A stretch of DNA of 64,000 nt from Acidobacteria bacterium AB60 (GTDB taxonomy: Bacteria; Acidobacteriota; Terriglobia; Terriglobales; Acidobacteriaceae), in contig VANK01000008.1 of NCBI GenBank assembly GCA_008682415.1, positions 124,001 to 188,000 on the forward strand, read 5' to 3'. This document shows positions 15,760 through 24,725 of this stretch, piece by piece. Position 1 is the first letter of the stretch, and the number at the start of each line of letters is the position of its first letter. The position numbers and the translations under genes are program-made. The notes beneath the pieces are model-generated. The model was not told the origin of the DNA and did no database searches. It saw nothing but the letters and a program-made list of their open reading frames with translations.

Positions 15760-17475
15760 TCACGCGGCAGACGAAGGATCTTTTTCTTCGCCCTGCACAA
15801 CTCCGGACCAACGGCTTTTGCGGAGATCGTCGTTGAGCAGAATCGCTTCGGCAATTTCTCTCATGGACTTGCGCCGTTGGCGGCTTTCGCGCTGCATGGC
15901 ACGGTAGGCCGACTCTTCGTCGAGCCCGAAGTCCCGCTGCAAAACTCCCTTGGCACGTTCGATCTGCTTGCGCGACTCGAGGCGGCCGGAGAGTTCGAGG
16001 TTTTCTGTCTCGAGGCGGGCGCGCTCCAGCTCGGCACCGACCAGGTACCCCGCGGCGGTGAGCAGCCGCACCTCATGTTCGGTGTGGTAGTACGGCTTGC
16101 GGTGCTGCAGATTGATGACGCCGATCAACTTGCCGCGGCAGAGGATGGGGACGGAGAGAAACGCCTCAAAGGAATCTTCCGGCAGGTTCTTGAAGCGCTG
16201 AAAGCGCGGATCCTTGAGCGCCTTCTCAGGAATGGCCACCGGCTCGCGATGCCAACCCACCCAGCCGGTGATTCCCTGCCCCAGCGAGATGCCGAGCCGG
16301 TCCACGAGGTCGGAGTGGGGGTTCTTGGAAGCGCGCAGCACGAGCTGGTTGTCCTCAAGCACGTAGACGAAGCAGGAGTCGCATTGAATGAGGGAGCAGG
16401 CGAAGTCGACGATGCGGTTGAGGACGGTGTGCAGCGGATCGGAGGCGGCCATGCGGCTGCCGATCTCATGGAGGAAGTCGACGCCGGAGAGCTCGGGGCG
16501 GGGCGCCTGCGCAGCGCCGGAGTCCCCGGTCAGCAGAGGACTGATGGGCCGGACGGAATCTTTGGAGACAAGCAGCGAGGCCGCGTCGCGCTTGGCCTGG
16601 AGCAACCTGTCGGCATGTTCCGCGAGTTCCTTGATCAAGAAACCCATCTTCGATTGCGACGGCTCAAAGTCAGGCGCGAGCCTGTAGAGGGAGAGACCTT
16701 CCGTAGTGCTGGGCCCGATGGAGCCGATGACGGTGGAACGAAAGCCCTCATAGAGCGCGTCGGTGTAGCCCATTCGTTCCGCCATGAGAAAGAGATGCGC
16801 GACCTGGCCGGCGTTCATGAAGAGCACCACGTCCACGTGCCCGTGCGCCAGCGCAATGACGGCCTCACGCAATGGCTGCGTGTCTTCAGGCAGCGCCCAT
16901 TGGTAGACGAGGAGGCGCGTGATGGAGACGCTCTTTTCGGCGAGAGCGGTCAAGAGCTCAGGATTGGAGGTGCCGTACTCCTGCACCGCGATGTTCATAC
17001 CCGTCAGAGCGGAGCCAAGCTTCTCTTCGAGGGCCTGCACCAGAACGCGCCAGGTGAAGGGTTCCGGAGAGAGGACGGTGACGGGAATTCCGAACTCGCG
17101 CAGCGCGGTGGAAGACTTGGGCCCGCGCGCGGCGATCTTCACGCGGCGCAAAGCCTGCAGGAACTGCTCACGATCGCGGTGCTCGGAGACGGTTTTGATG
17201 AGCGTGCGAACGCCCACACCGGTGGTGAAGATGACGAGATCGAAGGCCCCGGCGATCAACGCTTCCGCAAATTCCAGAACGGGGCCGTCGCTGTTCATGG
17301 GGATTTCCCGCATTGCGGGAGCGGTGAGAGGGTCGCCGCCGTAGGTGCGGATGAGCTTCGCAGTTTCCACGGCGCGGCGTGACTCGAGGCTGAGGACACG
17401 CAATCCCTGGAAGTTTGCCGGCATCATTCTGAGAAAAGGCTCCGTGGTTTGAGAGAGGCTGGAAGCTGGCTGCAC
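15760..17475 (-). CDS. Uroporphyrinogen-III synthase fused to GAF and ANTAR domains
   Basis: The 571-residue chain joins three modules. Residues about 24-290 form a HemD-like bilobed uroporphyrinogen-III synthase ('LRVLSLESRRAVETAKLI', 'DLVIFTTGVGVRTL', 'VIGSIGPSTTEGL'). Residues about 335-485 form a GAF sensor ('GSRMAASDPLHTVLNRIVDF' to 'VPILCRGKLIGVINLQHR'). Residues about 490-553 form an ANTAR RNA-binding domain ('RKQIERAKGVLQRDFGLDEESAYRAM'). HemD makes the precursor of siroheme, the cofactor of the NirA-like enzyme next door. ANTAR proteins bind nascent RNA to prevent termination, as NasR does for nitrate assimilation. This chain could therefore couple cofactor supply or nitrate status to operon expression. 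The frame begins at GTG 17475; ATG 17427 is an alternative start. Whether the HemD part is still an enzyme is unknown. Confidence 0.88.
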   Translation of the reverse strand: MQPASSLSQTTEPFLRMMPANFQGLRVLSLESRRAVETAKLIRTYGGDPLTAPAMREIPMNSDGPVLEFAEALIAGAFDLVIFTTGVGVRTLIKTVSEHRDREQFLQALRRVKIAARGPKSSTALREFGIPVTVLSPEPFTWRVLVQALEEKLGSALTGMNIAVQEYGTSNPELLTALAEKSVSITRLLVYQWALPEDTQPLREAVIALAHGHVDVVLFMNAGQVAHLFLMAERMGYTDALYEGFRSTVIGSIGPSTTEGLSLYRLAPDFEPSQSKMGFLIKELAEHADRLLQAKRDAASLLVSKDSVRPISPLLTGDSGAAQAPRPELSGVDFLHEIGSRMAASDPLHTVLNRIVDFACSLIQCDSCFVYVLEDNQLVLRASKNPHSDLVDRLGISLGQGITGWVGWHREPVAIPEKALKDPRFQRFKNLPEDSFEAFLSVPILCRGKLIGVINLQHRKPYYHTEHEVRLLTAAGYLVGAELERARLETENLELSGRLESRKQIERAKGVLQRDFGLDEESAYRAMQRESRQRRKSMREIAEAILLNDDLRKSRWSGVVQGEEKDPSSAA

Positions 17476-17863
17476 CGCGGAGTAAAGCGATGCACACCAG
17501 CCTTAGACGCGCGCAGCAGGGCTGGTGACTCGCCCGATTTTGTAGTCATGGTAGCACCGGGCGAATAAGGAACCCGTGATGGATCGGCAGCATTCCCGGT
17601 TTTTGAATGCGCTTGCGCGGCGCGCGATTTCCCGTTATGCTCAAACGCAATCGCTCCGGGCGTTGCAGGGCTTTGCCGCTGTGACGCTTTTGACCGGCTC
17701 AGCATGCCGGCCGCTTTCCCCAAGCTTGCGAGCGATTCTCAGATGGCTCCGCGAAGAGCCCGGCCCATGGCCGCATTGTGAACTGCACATAGCACGTGGC
17801 GCGCCCGCGCATTTTGCACACGGGTGGTCCGCAGTTCTACGCCTCGCGTTTCTTCGCACCTGA
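17476..17863. promoter_or_regulatory. Divergent control region of the nitrate assimilation locus
   Basis: These 388 bases separate the leftward HemD-GAF-ANTAR gene from the rightward reductase operon. Inverted repeats seen on the plus strand are TCGCCCG/CGGGCGA (17530-17564), GCATTC/GAATGC around 17588-17610, CCGGC/GCCGG near 17693-17710, and GGCTC/GAGCC with a six-base CGCGAA loop (17745-17760). None forms a clear hairpin pair like that in the nirA leader. No gene is visible. Confidence 0.45.
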
Positions 17864-19453
17864 ATGCTGCACCCGCGCCCCCGCCAAGGCGGCGCGGAGG
17901 AGGAGCCACACTTGGAGTTACCCCTGCTCATACGAGCGCGGGAAGGCGCTGACGCTTTCCCCGTGATTGCCTCAGCCGATGCCGATGGGGCGTCAGCGAG
18001 CCCGCTTTGCGGACTGGCGACAAAGCATGGCGTGCCGCCGCTGCCCGGGCCGGGGGAGCAGTATCGTTTTCACTTCGACATGGCCAAGTGCATCGGCTGC
18101 AAGTGCTGCGTGGTGGCCTGCAACGAGCAGAACGGCAATCCCGCGGACATTCTGTGGAGGCGCGTGGGCGAGATTGAAGGCGGCACGTATCCACACACGC
18201 ATCGCCACTATTTATCGATGGGTTGCAATCACTGCCTGGAGCCCACCTGCATGACGGGCTGCCCGGTGAATGCCTACAGCAAAGATGATGTGACGGGGAT
18301 TGTGCGGCACAGCGCGGATGCGTGCATCGGATGCCAGTACTGCACATGGAACTGTTCGTATGGCGTGCCGCAATACAACGCGGAGCGCGGCGTGGTGGGG
18401 AAATGCGACATGTGCTACGGGCGGCTGGCGCTGGGACAGGAGCCGGCCTGCGCGGCGGCGTGCCCGGAGGAGGCCATCCGCATTGAAACGGTCAACGTGG
18501 CGGAGTGGCGCAGTCATTATGGGAGCGCGGCGAACTCGCCCGGCATGCCCTCGGCCGATGACAGCATTTCGACAACGCGGATCACGCTGCCGCAGCGGCT
18601 TCCGGGCAGCGTGCGCAAGGTCGACCTGACGCACCTTCGTCCCGAACAACCGCACTGGCCGCTGATTGTGATGACGGTGCTGACCCAGCTTTCGGTGGGC
18701 GCGTTCAGCGCGATCTGGATGCTGCAGGCATTCGGCGGGCAGTCGCACCGTGCGGCGGCGCTGGTGGCGCTGCTGATCGCGGGCGTGGCGCTGACCGCAT
18801 CCACGCTGCACCTGGGGCGGCCGATCTATGCGGTTCGCGCGCTCAAGATGTGGCGGCGCTCGTGGCTGAGCCGCGAGGTGCTGCTGTTCACGATGTTCGC
18901 ACTTGCGGCGGCGGGCTACTCGGCGGCGCTGTGGATGGCGTGGCGCGCGGCGGGGATTCTGGGCGGGCTCACTGCGCTGCTGGGGATCTGCGGCGTGACC
19001 GCGAGCGCGAAGCTCTATCTCGCGCCAGGGCGGCCGGCGTGGAACTCGTGGTTCACGCTGGCGGCCTTCGGAAATACGGCGGCGCTGCTGGGCGCGTGCG
19101 CGGGCAACATCCTGACGCATGGCGCGGATGAAGCGCGCGTGGCGGTGTTGATTGCAGCGGGATTGATGGCGGCAACCGAGTTGAGCCGGATTGCGTGGCT
19201 GGTGCGGTCTCCCGTGCACGAGTTGCACGGCGCTGGGCAACTGATCAACACGGTGTTCTCGCATCACGTGATGATGCGCTTCGTGCTGCCGTGCGCGGGG
19301 ATGGTGCTGCTGGCGTTTTGCGGGCAGGTGTGGGTGCGGCTCGCGCTGATGGTGGTTGTGCTCGCGGGCGAGTTTGTCGGGCGGTATCTGTTCTTTGTGA
19401 GCGTGGTGCCGACCAACATGGCCAGAGAGTACCTGGCACAGGAGGCGGCATGA
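17864..19453 (+). CDS. DmsB-DmsC fusion: four-cluster ferredoxin domain plus membrane anchor
   Basis: This 529-residue protein fuses an iron-sulfur electron carrier to a quinol-oxidising membrane anchor. Residues about 68-210 hold the DmsB-type Cys groups: CIGCKCCVVAC, CNHCLEPTCMTGCP, CIGCQYCTWNC and CDMCYGRLALGQEPACAAACP, enough for four [4Fe-4S] clusters. Residues about 255-520 contain eight likely membrane helices resembling DmsC. In known systems DmsB and DmsC are separate. Here they are one chain, followed with a 4-base overlap by a nitrate-reductase-like catalytic gene, so electrons probably run from membrane quinol to that enzyme. The ribosome-binding site at 17864 is weak and the first 60 residues are not conserved-looking, so the true start may be downstream. 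Confidence 0.85.
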   Translation: MLHPRPRQGGAEEEPHLELPLLIRAREGADAFPVIASADADGASASPLCGLATKHGVPPLPGPGEQYRFHFDMAKCIGCKCCVVACNEQNGNPADILWRRVGEIEGGTYPHTHRHYLSMGCNHCLEPTCMTGCPVNAYSKDDVTGIVRHSADACIGCQYCTWNCSYGVPQYNAERGVVGKCDMCYGRLALGQEPACAAACPEEAIRIETVNVAEWRSHYGSAANSPGMPSADDSISTTRITLPQRLPGSVRKVDLTHLRPEQPHWPLIVMTVLTQLSVGAFSAIWMLQAFGGQSHRAAALVALLIAGVALTASTLHLGRPIYAVRALKMWRRSWLSREVLLFTMFALAAAGYSAALWMAWRAAGILGGLTALLGICGVTASAKLYLAPGRPAWNSWFTLAAFGNTAALLGACAGNILTHGADEARVAVLIAAGLMAATELSRIAWLVRSPVHELHGAGQLINTVFSHHVMMRFVLPCAGMVLLAFCGQVWVRLALMVVVLAGEFVGRYLFFVSVVPTNMAREYLAQEAA

Positions 19454-21720
19454 AGCTGCCCGGCTGGCTGGCGCGCAGGAGCGGTCTCGATAACGGTGCG
19501 GAGAAGTATCGGTACGCGGTGGACCCGGTGCTGGGATTTACGTCGGCGCGCAAGCACGCGGAGCGGTGGGTGGACACGACGTGCGGATATTGCTCGGTGG
19601 GTTGCGGGATGCAGCTGGGGGTGAGCGAGGGGCGCGTGGTGAGCGTGCGGGGCAATCCAGAACACCCGGTGAATTTAGGCAAGCTGTGTCCCAAGGGGCT
19701 GGCGGAACATTATGCGATTGAGGCAGAGGGGCGGGCGCGTTATCCGCTGCTGCGCAAAGATGGTTCGTTCACGCGGGTTGGGTGGGATGAGGCGCTGGAC
19801 ACGATGGTGAGCCGGTTTCGCGCGGTGCAACGGAGGTACGGAGCGGAGTCGGTGGGGGTGATCAGCACCGGGCAGCTGGTGACGGAGGAGTTCTACACGC
19901 TGGGGAAGCTGGTGCAACTGGGGCTGGGGACGCGCCATTACGACGGAAATACGACGCTGTGCATGTCGACGGCGGTGGCGGGCTACAAGCGGTCGTTTGG
20001 GAGCGATGGGCCGCCGGGGGCGTACGAGGATCTGGAAGAGGCGGACGTGATTCTGCTGATCGGGGCGAATATCGCGGAGAATCATCCGATTCTGTGTTCC
20101 CGGCTGGAGAAAAACGCGAAGAAGACGTTGATTGTGGCGGATCCGCGGGTGACGAAGACCGCGATGATGGCGGACCTGTATCTGCCGGTGAAGCCTCGTT
20201 CGGATCTGGCGTTGATCAACGCGATGATGCGGATCGTGATCGAGGAGGAGCTGTACGACAAGGAGTTCGTCGCGGCGCATACCACGGGCTTCGAGGAGCT
20301 GCGGGCCTCGCTGGAGAGCTGCACGGTGGAGGATGCAGCGCGGATCACGGGGCTGGATGCGGACACGATCCGGAAAGTCGCTCTGATGTATGCACGGGCC
20401 AGGGCTGGGTTCATTGGCTGGACGATGGGGGTAAATCACAGCACCAAGGGGACCGAGACGGTCAACGCGATCAACAATCTTGCCCTGCTGACGGGCAATA
20501 TCGGGCGCGCCGGCGCGGCCCCGTTTTCGATCACCGGGCAATGCAATGCGATGGGCACGCGCGAGGCAGGTTTTTCATCGGCGATTCCCGGGTATCGCAA
20601 GTTCGAGAGCCGGGAGGACCGGGAGGAGATTGCGCGCCTCTGGAACCTGTCGCCCGATTGCATTCCGCAGGCCCGGGGCCTAGCGTATCCCGACATCATT
20701 GAGGGCGCGGTCGCGGGCAAGATACGGGCCTTATGGATTCTCGGCACAAACCCGCTGGTGTCGTTTCCGAACGTTGACGTGCTGAAGCATGCGTTGGGCA
20801 ATCTTGACTTTCTCGTGGTGCAGGACGGGTTTCATCCCACGCCCACGACAGAGCTGGCGGACCTGGTGCTGCCCGCGGCGATCTGGGGGGAGAAGGAGGG
20901 CACGTACACCAACTCCGAGCGCCGCGTCAGCAAGGTGAATGCGGCGGTGGCGCCCCCTGGAGAGGCGCGAAGCGACTTCGACATCTTTCTTGCAGTGGCC
21001 GAACGCCTCGGCTGCAAAGACGCGCTCTTCCCGGGGTGGCACGAGCCGCGCGATGCGTTTGAGGAGTGGCGGCGCGTCTCCGCTGGGCGCCTGTGCGACT
21101 ACTCGGGCATGAGCTACGAGGAGCTGGAACGCTGCGGCGGAATTCAGTGGCCGTATGCGCCGGGAACGGAGGCCGCCGAAGCAAGCCGGAGGTTGTACAG
21201 CGACGGCGTGTTCGAAACGGGTGACGGCCGCGCGCGCCTGCTGCCGACGCAGTGGACGCCGTTTCCGGAGCAGCCCAATGCGGAGTTCCCGCTGATTTTG
21301 AACACGGGACGCACGGTTGAGCATTGGCACACGCGCACCAAGACGGGGGGCATCTCGATTTTGCAGCGCATGTCGCCGCGCGCCTGGCTGGAGATGAATC
21401 CCATCGACGCCGAGCGCCTCAATCTTCGCGCGCACGATCGCGTCGAGGTGATCTCGGCGCGCGGGCGGGTCAGCAAGGTGGAGCTGCGCGTCACCGAAAT
21501 TGTCGCGCCGGGACAGGTCTTTCTTCCCTTTCACTTCGCGGAGACCAACGCGAATCAGATTACGCAGAGCGCGTTCGATCCCATCTCGCGCGAGCCCAAC
21601 TACAAGCAATGCGCGGTGCGGGTGGAAAAGTCACCGGCCTCTCCCCAGGATCGCCCGCGTTCTTCCCCGCACAGCACACATCATCCCAAGCCGGCAAAGG
21701 AGCATCGCACCCATGGATAA
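19450..21720 (+). CDS. nasA: Molybdopterin oxidoreductase, assimilatory nitrate reductase catalytic subunit
   Basis: The 756-residue molybdoenzyme has an N-terminal [4Fe-4S] motif (CGYCSVGCGMQLGV, with 'KLCPKG' completing the set), a central molybdopterin domain ('NTTLCMSTAVAGYKRSFGSDGPPG', 'GANIAENHP') and a C-terminal dinucleotide-binding domain ('LNTGRTVEHWHTRTKTGG'). Length and motifs fit NarB/NasA-type nitrate reductases, which reduce nitrate to nitrite. The C-terminal [2Fe-2S] extension of some NasA proteins is absent. A formate-dehydrogenase-like role is the alternative, but the NarK-type transporter and nitrite reductase nearby make nitrate most likely. The start ATG overlaps the upstream stop (ATGA) with GGAGG just ahead. 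No Tat signal is present, so the enzyme acts in the cytoplasm. Confidence 0.85.
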   Translation: MKLPGWLARRSGLDNGAEKYRYAVDPVLGFTSARKHAERWVDTTCGYCSVGCGMQLGVSEGRVVSVRGNPEHPVNLGKLCPKGLAEHYAIEAEGRARYPLLRKDGSFTRVGWDEALDTMVSRFRAVQRRYGAESVGVISTGQLVTEEFYTLGKLVQLGLGTRHYDGNTTLCMSTAVAGYKRSFGSDGPPGAYEDLEEADVILLIGANIAENHPILCSRLEKNAKKTLIVADPRVTKTAMMADLYLPVKPRSDLALINAMMRIVIEEELYDKEFVAAHTTGFEELRASLESCTVEDAARITGLDADTIRKVALMYARARAGFIGWTMGVNHSTKGTETVNAINNLALLTGNIGRAGAAPFSITGQCNAMGTREAGFSSAIPGYRKFESREDREEIARLWNLSPDCIPQARGLAYPDIIEGAVAGKIRALWILGTNPLVSFPNVDVLKHALGNLDFLVVQDGFHPTPTTELADLVLPAAIWGEKEGTYTNSERRVSKVNAAVAPPGEARSDFDIFLAVAERLGCKDALFPGWHEPRDAFEEWRRVSAGRLCDYSGMSYEELERCGGIQWPYAPGTEAAEASRRLYSDGVFETGDGRARLLPTQWTPFPEQPNAEFPLILNTGRTVEHWHTRTKTGGISILQRMSPRAWLEMNPIDAERLNLRAHDRVEVISARGRVSKVELRVTEIVAPGQVFLPFHFAETNANQITQSAFDPISREPNYKQCAVRVEKSPASPQDRPRSSPHSTHHPKPAKEHRTHG

Positions 21721-22996
21721 GAAGTCATTTCTGGCAAGCGGCCATCTCCCCACTCTTTTCTCCGCTTTTCTCTACTTCGATGTCAGCTTCATGGTGTGGG
21801 TGCTGTTCGGCCCCGTCACGCCCTTTATTGCGGAGCAGCTGCATCTCTCCGCGACGCAGAAGGGACTGCTCACGGCGATTCCGCTGCTGGGCGGATCGTT
21901 CTTCCGCCCCATTATGGGGCTGTTGGCGGATCGAATCGGGGGCAGGCGCGCGGGCCTCACCGGCCTGACGCTCACGCTGATTCCGCTGGTTCTCGGCTGG
22001 CGGTATGCAACGGAGCTCTGGCAGTTTTACCTGATCGGATTTCTGCTGGGAATCGCCGGCGCCAGCTTTGCGGTGGCTCTGCCGCTGGCGGGGCGCTGGT
22101 ACTCGTCGGAACATCAGGGACTGGCGATGGGCATCGCCGGCGCGGGCAACTCGGGCACGTTGATTGCGACATTTTTTGCGCCGCGACTGGCGCAACACTT
22201 CGGATGGCACAGTGTCTTCGGGCTGGCGCTGATTCCGATCAGCATGGCGCTGGCGGCGTTCTTTGTGATGGCGCGCAACAGTCCCGCGGCGAGTGCGCCT
22301 AAGCCGTGGGCCCAATACGCGCGCGTGCTGCGCCAGGCAGACACGTGGCGGTTGTGTTTTCTGTACAGCATCACCTTCGGCGGCTTCGTGGGACTTTCCA
22401 GTTTCCTTTCGGTCTTCTTCCACGATCAATACCATCTCTCCAAGGTGCAGGCAGGCGATTACGCCACCGTGGTCATTCTTTCGGGCAGCTTCCTGCGTCC
22501 GGTGGGCGGCTGGATCGCCGACAAGATCGGCGGCTATCGCCTGCTGCTGATCTTGTTTGCCGGTGTTTCGATTTCCCTGATGGCGATCAGCAGTCTTCCA
22601 CCGGTTGCGGTGGTTGTGCCGGTTCTCTTTTTGGGGATGGGCATGCTGGGGATGGGCAACGGCGCGGTGTTTCAGATTGCGCCGCAGCGTTTCCCCGCCG
22701 ACATTGAGCTCACCACAGGCATCGTGGGCGCGGCCGGAGGCCTGGGAGGCTTCTTTCTCCCTTCAGCGATCGGGGCACTGAAGGATGCATTCGGCAGCTA
22801 CGGCTATGGCGTGTTTGCGTTCGCGATGCTGGTGATCGCCGGCGCATTTCTGCTGCTGGAGTTCGGAGTTCGCTGGGCGCGCTCGTGGAATCCATCGGCA
22901 CTCAGCCGGACGATGGTCTTCAGCTATCGAGGCCCGCGTGCCCTGGCGGCGCAGGAGCGGCCCCTCGGCGGCGAGTTCCAGCCCGCCGAGGATTAG
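21713..22996 (+). CDS. narK: Nitrate/nitrite transporter, NarK-type MFS
   Basis: This 427-residue protein has twelve predicted membrane helices. Both signature regions of nitrate/nitrite porters are visible: 'GIAGAGNSGTLIATFFAPRL' in helix 5 and 'GIVGAAGGLGGFFLP' in helix 11. The MFS loop motif 'GLLADRIGGRR' follows helix 2. The gene overlaps the end of the nitrate reductase by 8 bases, with AAAGGAG upstream, so it is clearly co-translated. It supplies nitrate to the cytoplasmic reductase. The frame also extends upstream, but only ATG 21713 has a ribosome-binding site and the expected N-terminus MDKKSFLASGH. Confidence 0.93.
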   Translation: MDKKSFLASGHLPTLFSAFLYFDVSFMVWVLFGPVTPFIAEQLHLSATQKGLLTAIPLLGGSFFRPIMGLLADRIGGRRAGLTGLTLTLIPLVLGWRYATELWQFYLIGFLLGIAGASFAVALPLAGRWYSSEHQGLAMGIAGAGNSGTLIATFFAPRLAQHFGWHSVFGLALIPISMALAAFFVMARNSPAASAPKPWAQYARVLRQADTWRLCFLYSITFGGFVGLSSFLSVFFHDQYHLSKVQAGDYATVVILSGSFLRPVGGWIADKIGGYRLLLILFAGVSISLMAISSLPPVAVVVPVLFLGMGMLGMGNGAVFQIAPQRFPADIELTTGIVGAAGGLGGFFLPSAIGALKDAFGSYGYGVFAFAMLVIAGAFLLLEFGVRWARSWNPSALSRTMVFSYRGPRALAAQERPLGGEFQPAED

Positions 22997-23091
22997 CGCG
23001 GCTCAAGGACCGGCCGACGATGCGCAGTCGGCCGGACACGCACGGAATCCAGGCGACTCGATCATGTTGCGACAACCACTCAGGAGACCCC

Positions 23092-24570
23092 ATGCACAAG
23101 CGGCTTTCCCTTGGTTTCTTTGTCTTCGTTGCGCTCCTCAGCGGGGCGTTGTGCCCGGCACAGACGCCCTCTTCCAATGGCTCACCGCTGTCGTTCTCGA
23201 TTTATGAACGCGCTCGCTTCAACGCGTGGCAGTGGTTTGCGGCGCCTCCCACGAACAATACCTACGGCTACGTGGAGTCATTGTTGAGGGTGGGTGTTGC
23301 ACAGCGCCTGCGCCGCTGGGACTGGCAGCTCGAGCTGGGACAGCCGGCGGTGCTGGGTCTTCCGGATGACGCCGTTTCGCCCATTGCGGCCCGCGGCCAA
23401 ATGGGCCTGGGAGGCGCCTACTACGCCGCCAACGGCAACAACACGGAGCCGGCGGCCGCATTTTTGAAGCTGGGAGCGGTGCGGTTCGACGCAGAACGCG
23501 GGAACATTCGGCTCGGCCGTTTCGAGTTCCTGGACGGGCTGGAGACAAAACCGCGGAACGCGACGCTGGCGTGGCTGCAGACCAACCGAATTAGCCAGCG
23601 CCTGCTTGGGAATGTGGGCTTCTCCAACGCGCAGCGCAGCCTTGACGGGCTGGATGCGCACTGGAATGCGGCCGGCTGGAATGTCACGGCCATGGGCGCG
23701 CGCGTGGACCAGGGCGTGTTCAACATGAACGGCAACTCCGAGCTCAACGTGGACACCCAATACCTAGCCGCGACACGATACGCGTTCAAGGAGCACCTGC
23801 TCTGGCGCGCCTTTGGAGACGCCTACCACGACGGCCGCACTTTCATTACGAAGACAGACAATCGCGCGCTCGCTGTGCGATCGGCCGACCACCGCAATCT
23901 CCGGATTGGCACGTACGGAGCGGATCTGCTGGCCGTTGTGCCAGCCGGCGCCGGGCAATTCGACCTGATGCTGTGGGGCGCGCTGCAAAACGGGAGCTGG
24001 GGAAGGCTGGATCACCGGGCAGACGCGGCGGCGGTGGAGGGCGGCTATCAACTTACGCAACTCCGCACCAGCCCGTGGCTGCGCGGCGGCTGGTTCCGTT
24101 CGAGCGGTGACCGCAACACCACGGACGGCAAGCATACGACGTTCTTCCAGATACTGCCCACGTCGCGCATCTACGCGCGCGTGCCCTTCTTCAACCTGAT
24201 GAACAACACCGATGCGTTTGTGCAGGTGGTGGACAAGCCGGCCAAGCAACTGGCCCTGCGCGCCGACCTGCACTGGCTTTCTCTTACCTCGTCGCACGAT
24301 CTCTGGTACCTGGGCAATGGGGCATTCGATAACAAGGTGTTCGGCTATACGGGCCGCCCGGCGAATGGAGCCACGTCGTTGGCATCGCTCGCCGATGTGA
24401 GCGCGGACTGGCAGACCACAAAGGCCCTGGCGCTCAACTTTTACTATTCGTATGCGCGCGGGAAGACGGTGGCTGCGGCGATTTATCCCTCAGACCGGAA
24501 CCTGCAATACGGATACCTGGAGCTTGTGTACCGGTGGAGCGTGGAGCAGAGGCGTGGTGGGAATCGATAG
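23092..24570 (+). CDS. Alginate-export-type outer-membrane beta-barrel protein
   Basis: A 492-residue protein with a signal peptide (cleavage after 'GALCPAQ', residue about 23). The rest alternates polar and hydrophobic residues with many aromatic girdle positions, as in the alginate_exp/AlgE-like porin family. Strand motifs such as 'NIRLGRFEFLDG' and 'YLELVYRWSVE' at the end fit a barrel closing with an aromatic-rich strand. It lies 95 bases after narK, with AGGAG five bases before the ATG. In this setting a channel for nitrate or another small anion is more likely than alginate export, but this is inference. It appears to be the last gene of the rightward nitrate operon. Confidence 0.75.
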   Translation: MHKRLSLGFFVFVALLSGALCPAQTPSSNGSPLSFSIYERARFNAWQWFAAPPTNNTYGYVESLLRVGVAQRLRRWDWQLELGQPAVLGLPDDAVSPIAARGQMGLGGAYYAANGNNTEPAAAFLKLGAVRFDAERGNIRLGRFEFLDGLETKPRNATLAWLQTNRISQRLLGNVGFSNAQRSLDGLDAHWNAAGWNVTAMGARVDQGVFNMNGNSELNVDTQYLAATRYAFKEHLLWRAFGDAYHDGRTFITKTDNRALAVRSADHRNLRIGTYGADLLAVVPAGAGQFDLMLWGALQNGSWGRLDHRADAAAVEGGYQLTQLRTSPWLRGGWFRSSGDRNTTDGKHTTFFQILPTSRIYARVPFFNLMNNTDAFVQVVDKPAKQLALRADLHWLSLTSSHDLWYLGNGAFDNKVFGYTGRPANGATSLASLADVSADWQTTKALALNFYYSYARGKTVAAAIYPSDRNLQYGYLELVYRWSVEQRRGGNR

Positions 24571-24725
24571 ATGGTGGATCTTGGCCGCTCGCCTGAGTCC
24601 CCGATCGCGGGTCAAAGGGAAGAGTTGCGGACATCCGCCAGAAACCCTGGTGAGTGGTAGGTTGAAAATCGCGGTGTAGCATAAGTTAGTCGATCTCCTC
24701 GAAACTTGCTTGGGACAAAGCCGGC

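Noticed and set aside
17745..17760. A six-base-loop hairpin upstream of the DmsBC fusion, considered as a second ANTAR site
   Set aside because: It is a single 5-bp hairpin with loop CGCGAA and has no tandem partner with a six-base loop.
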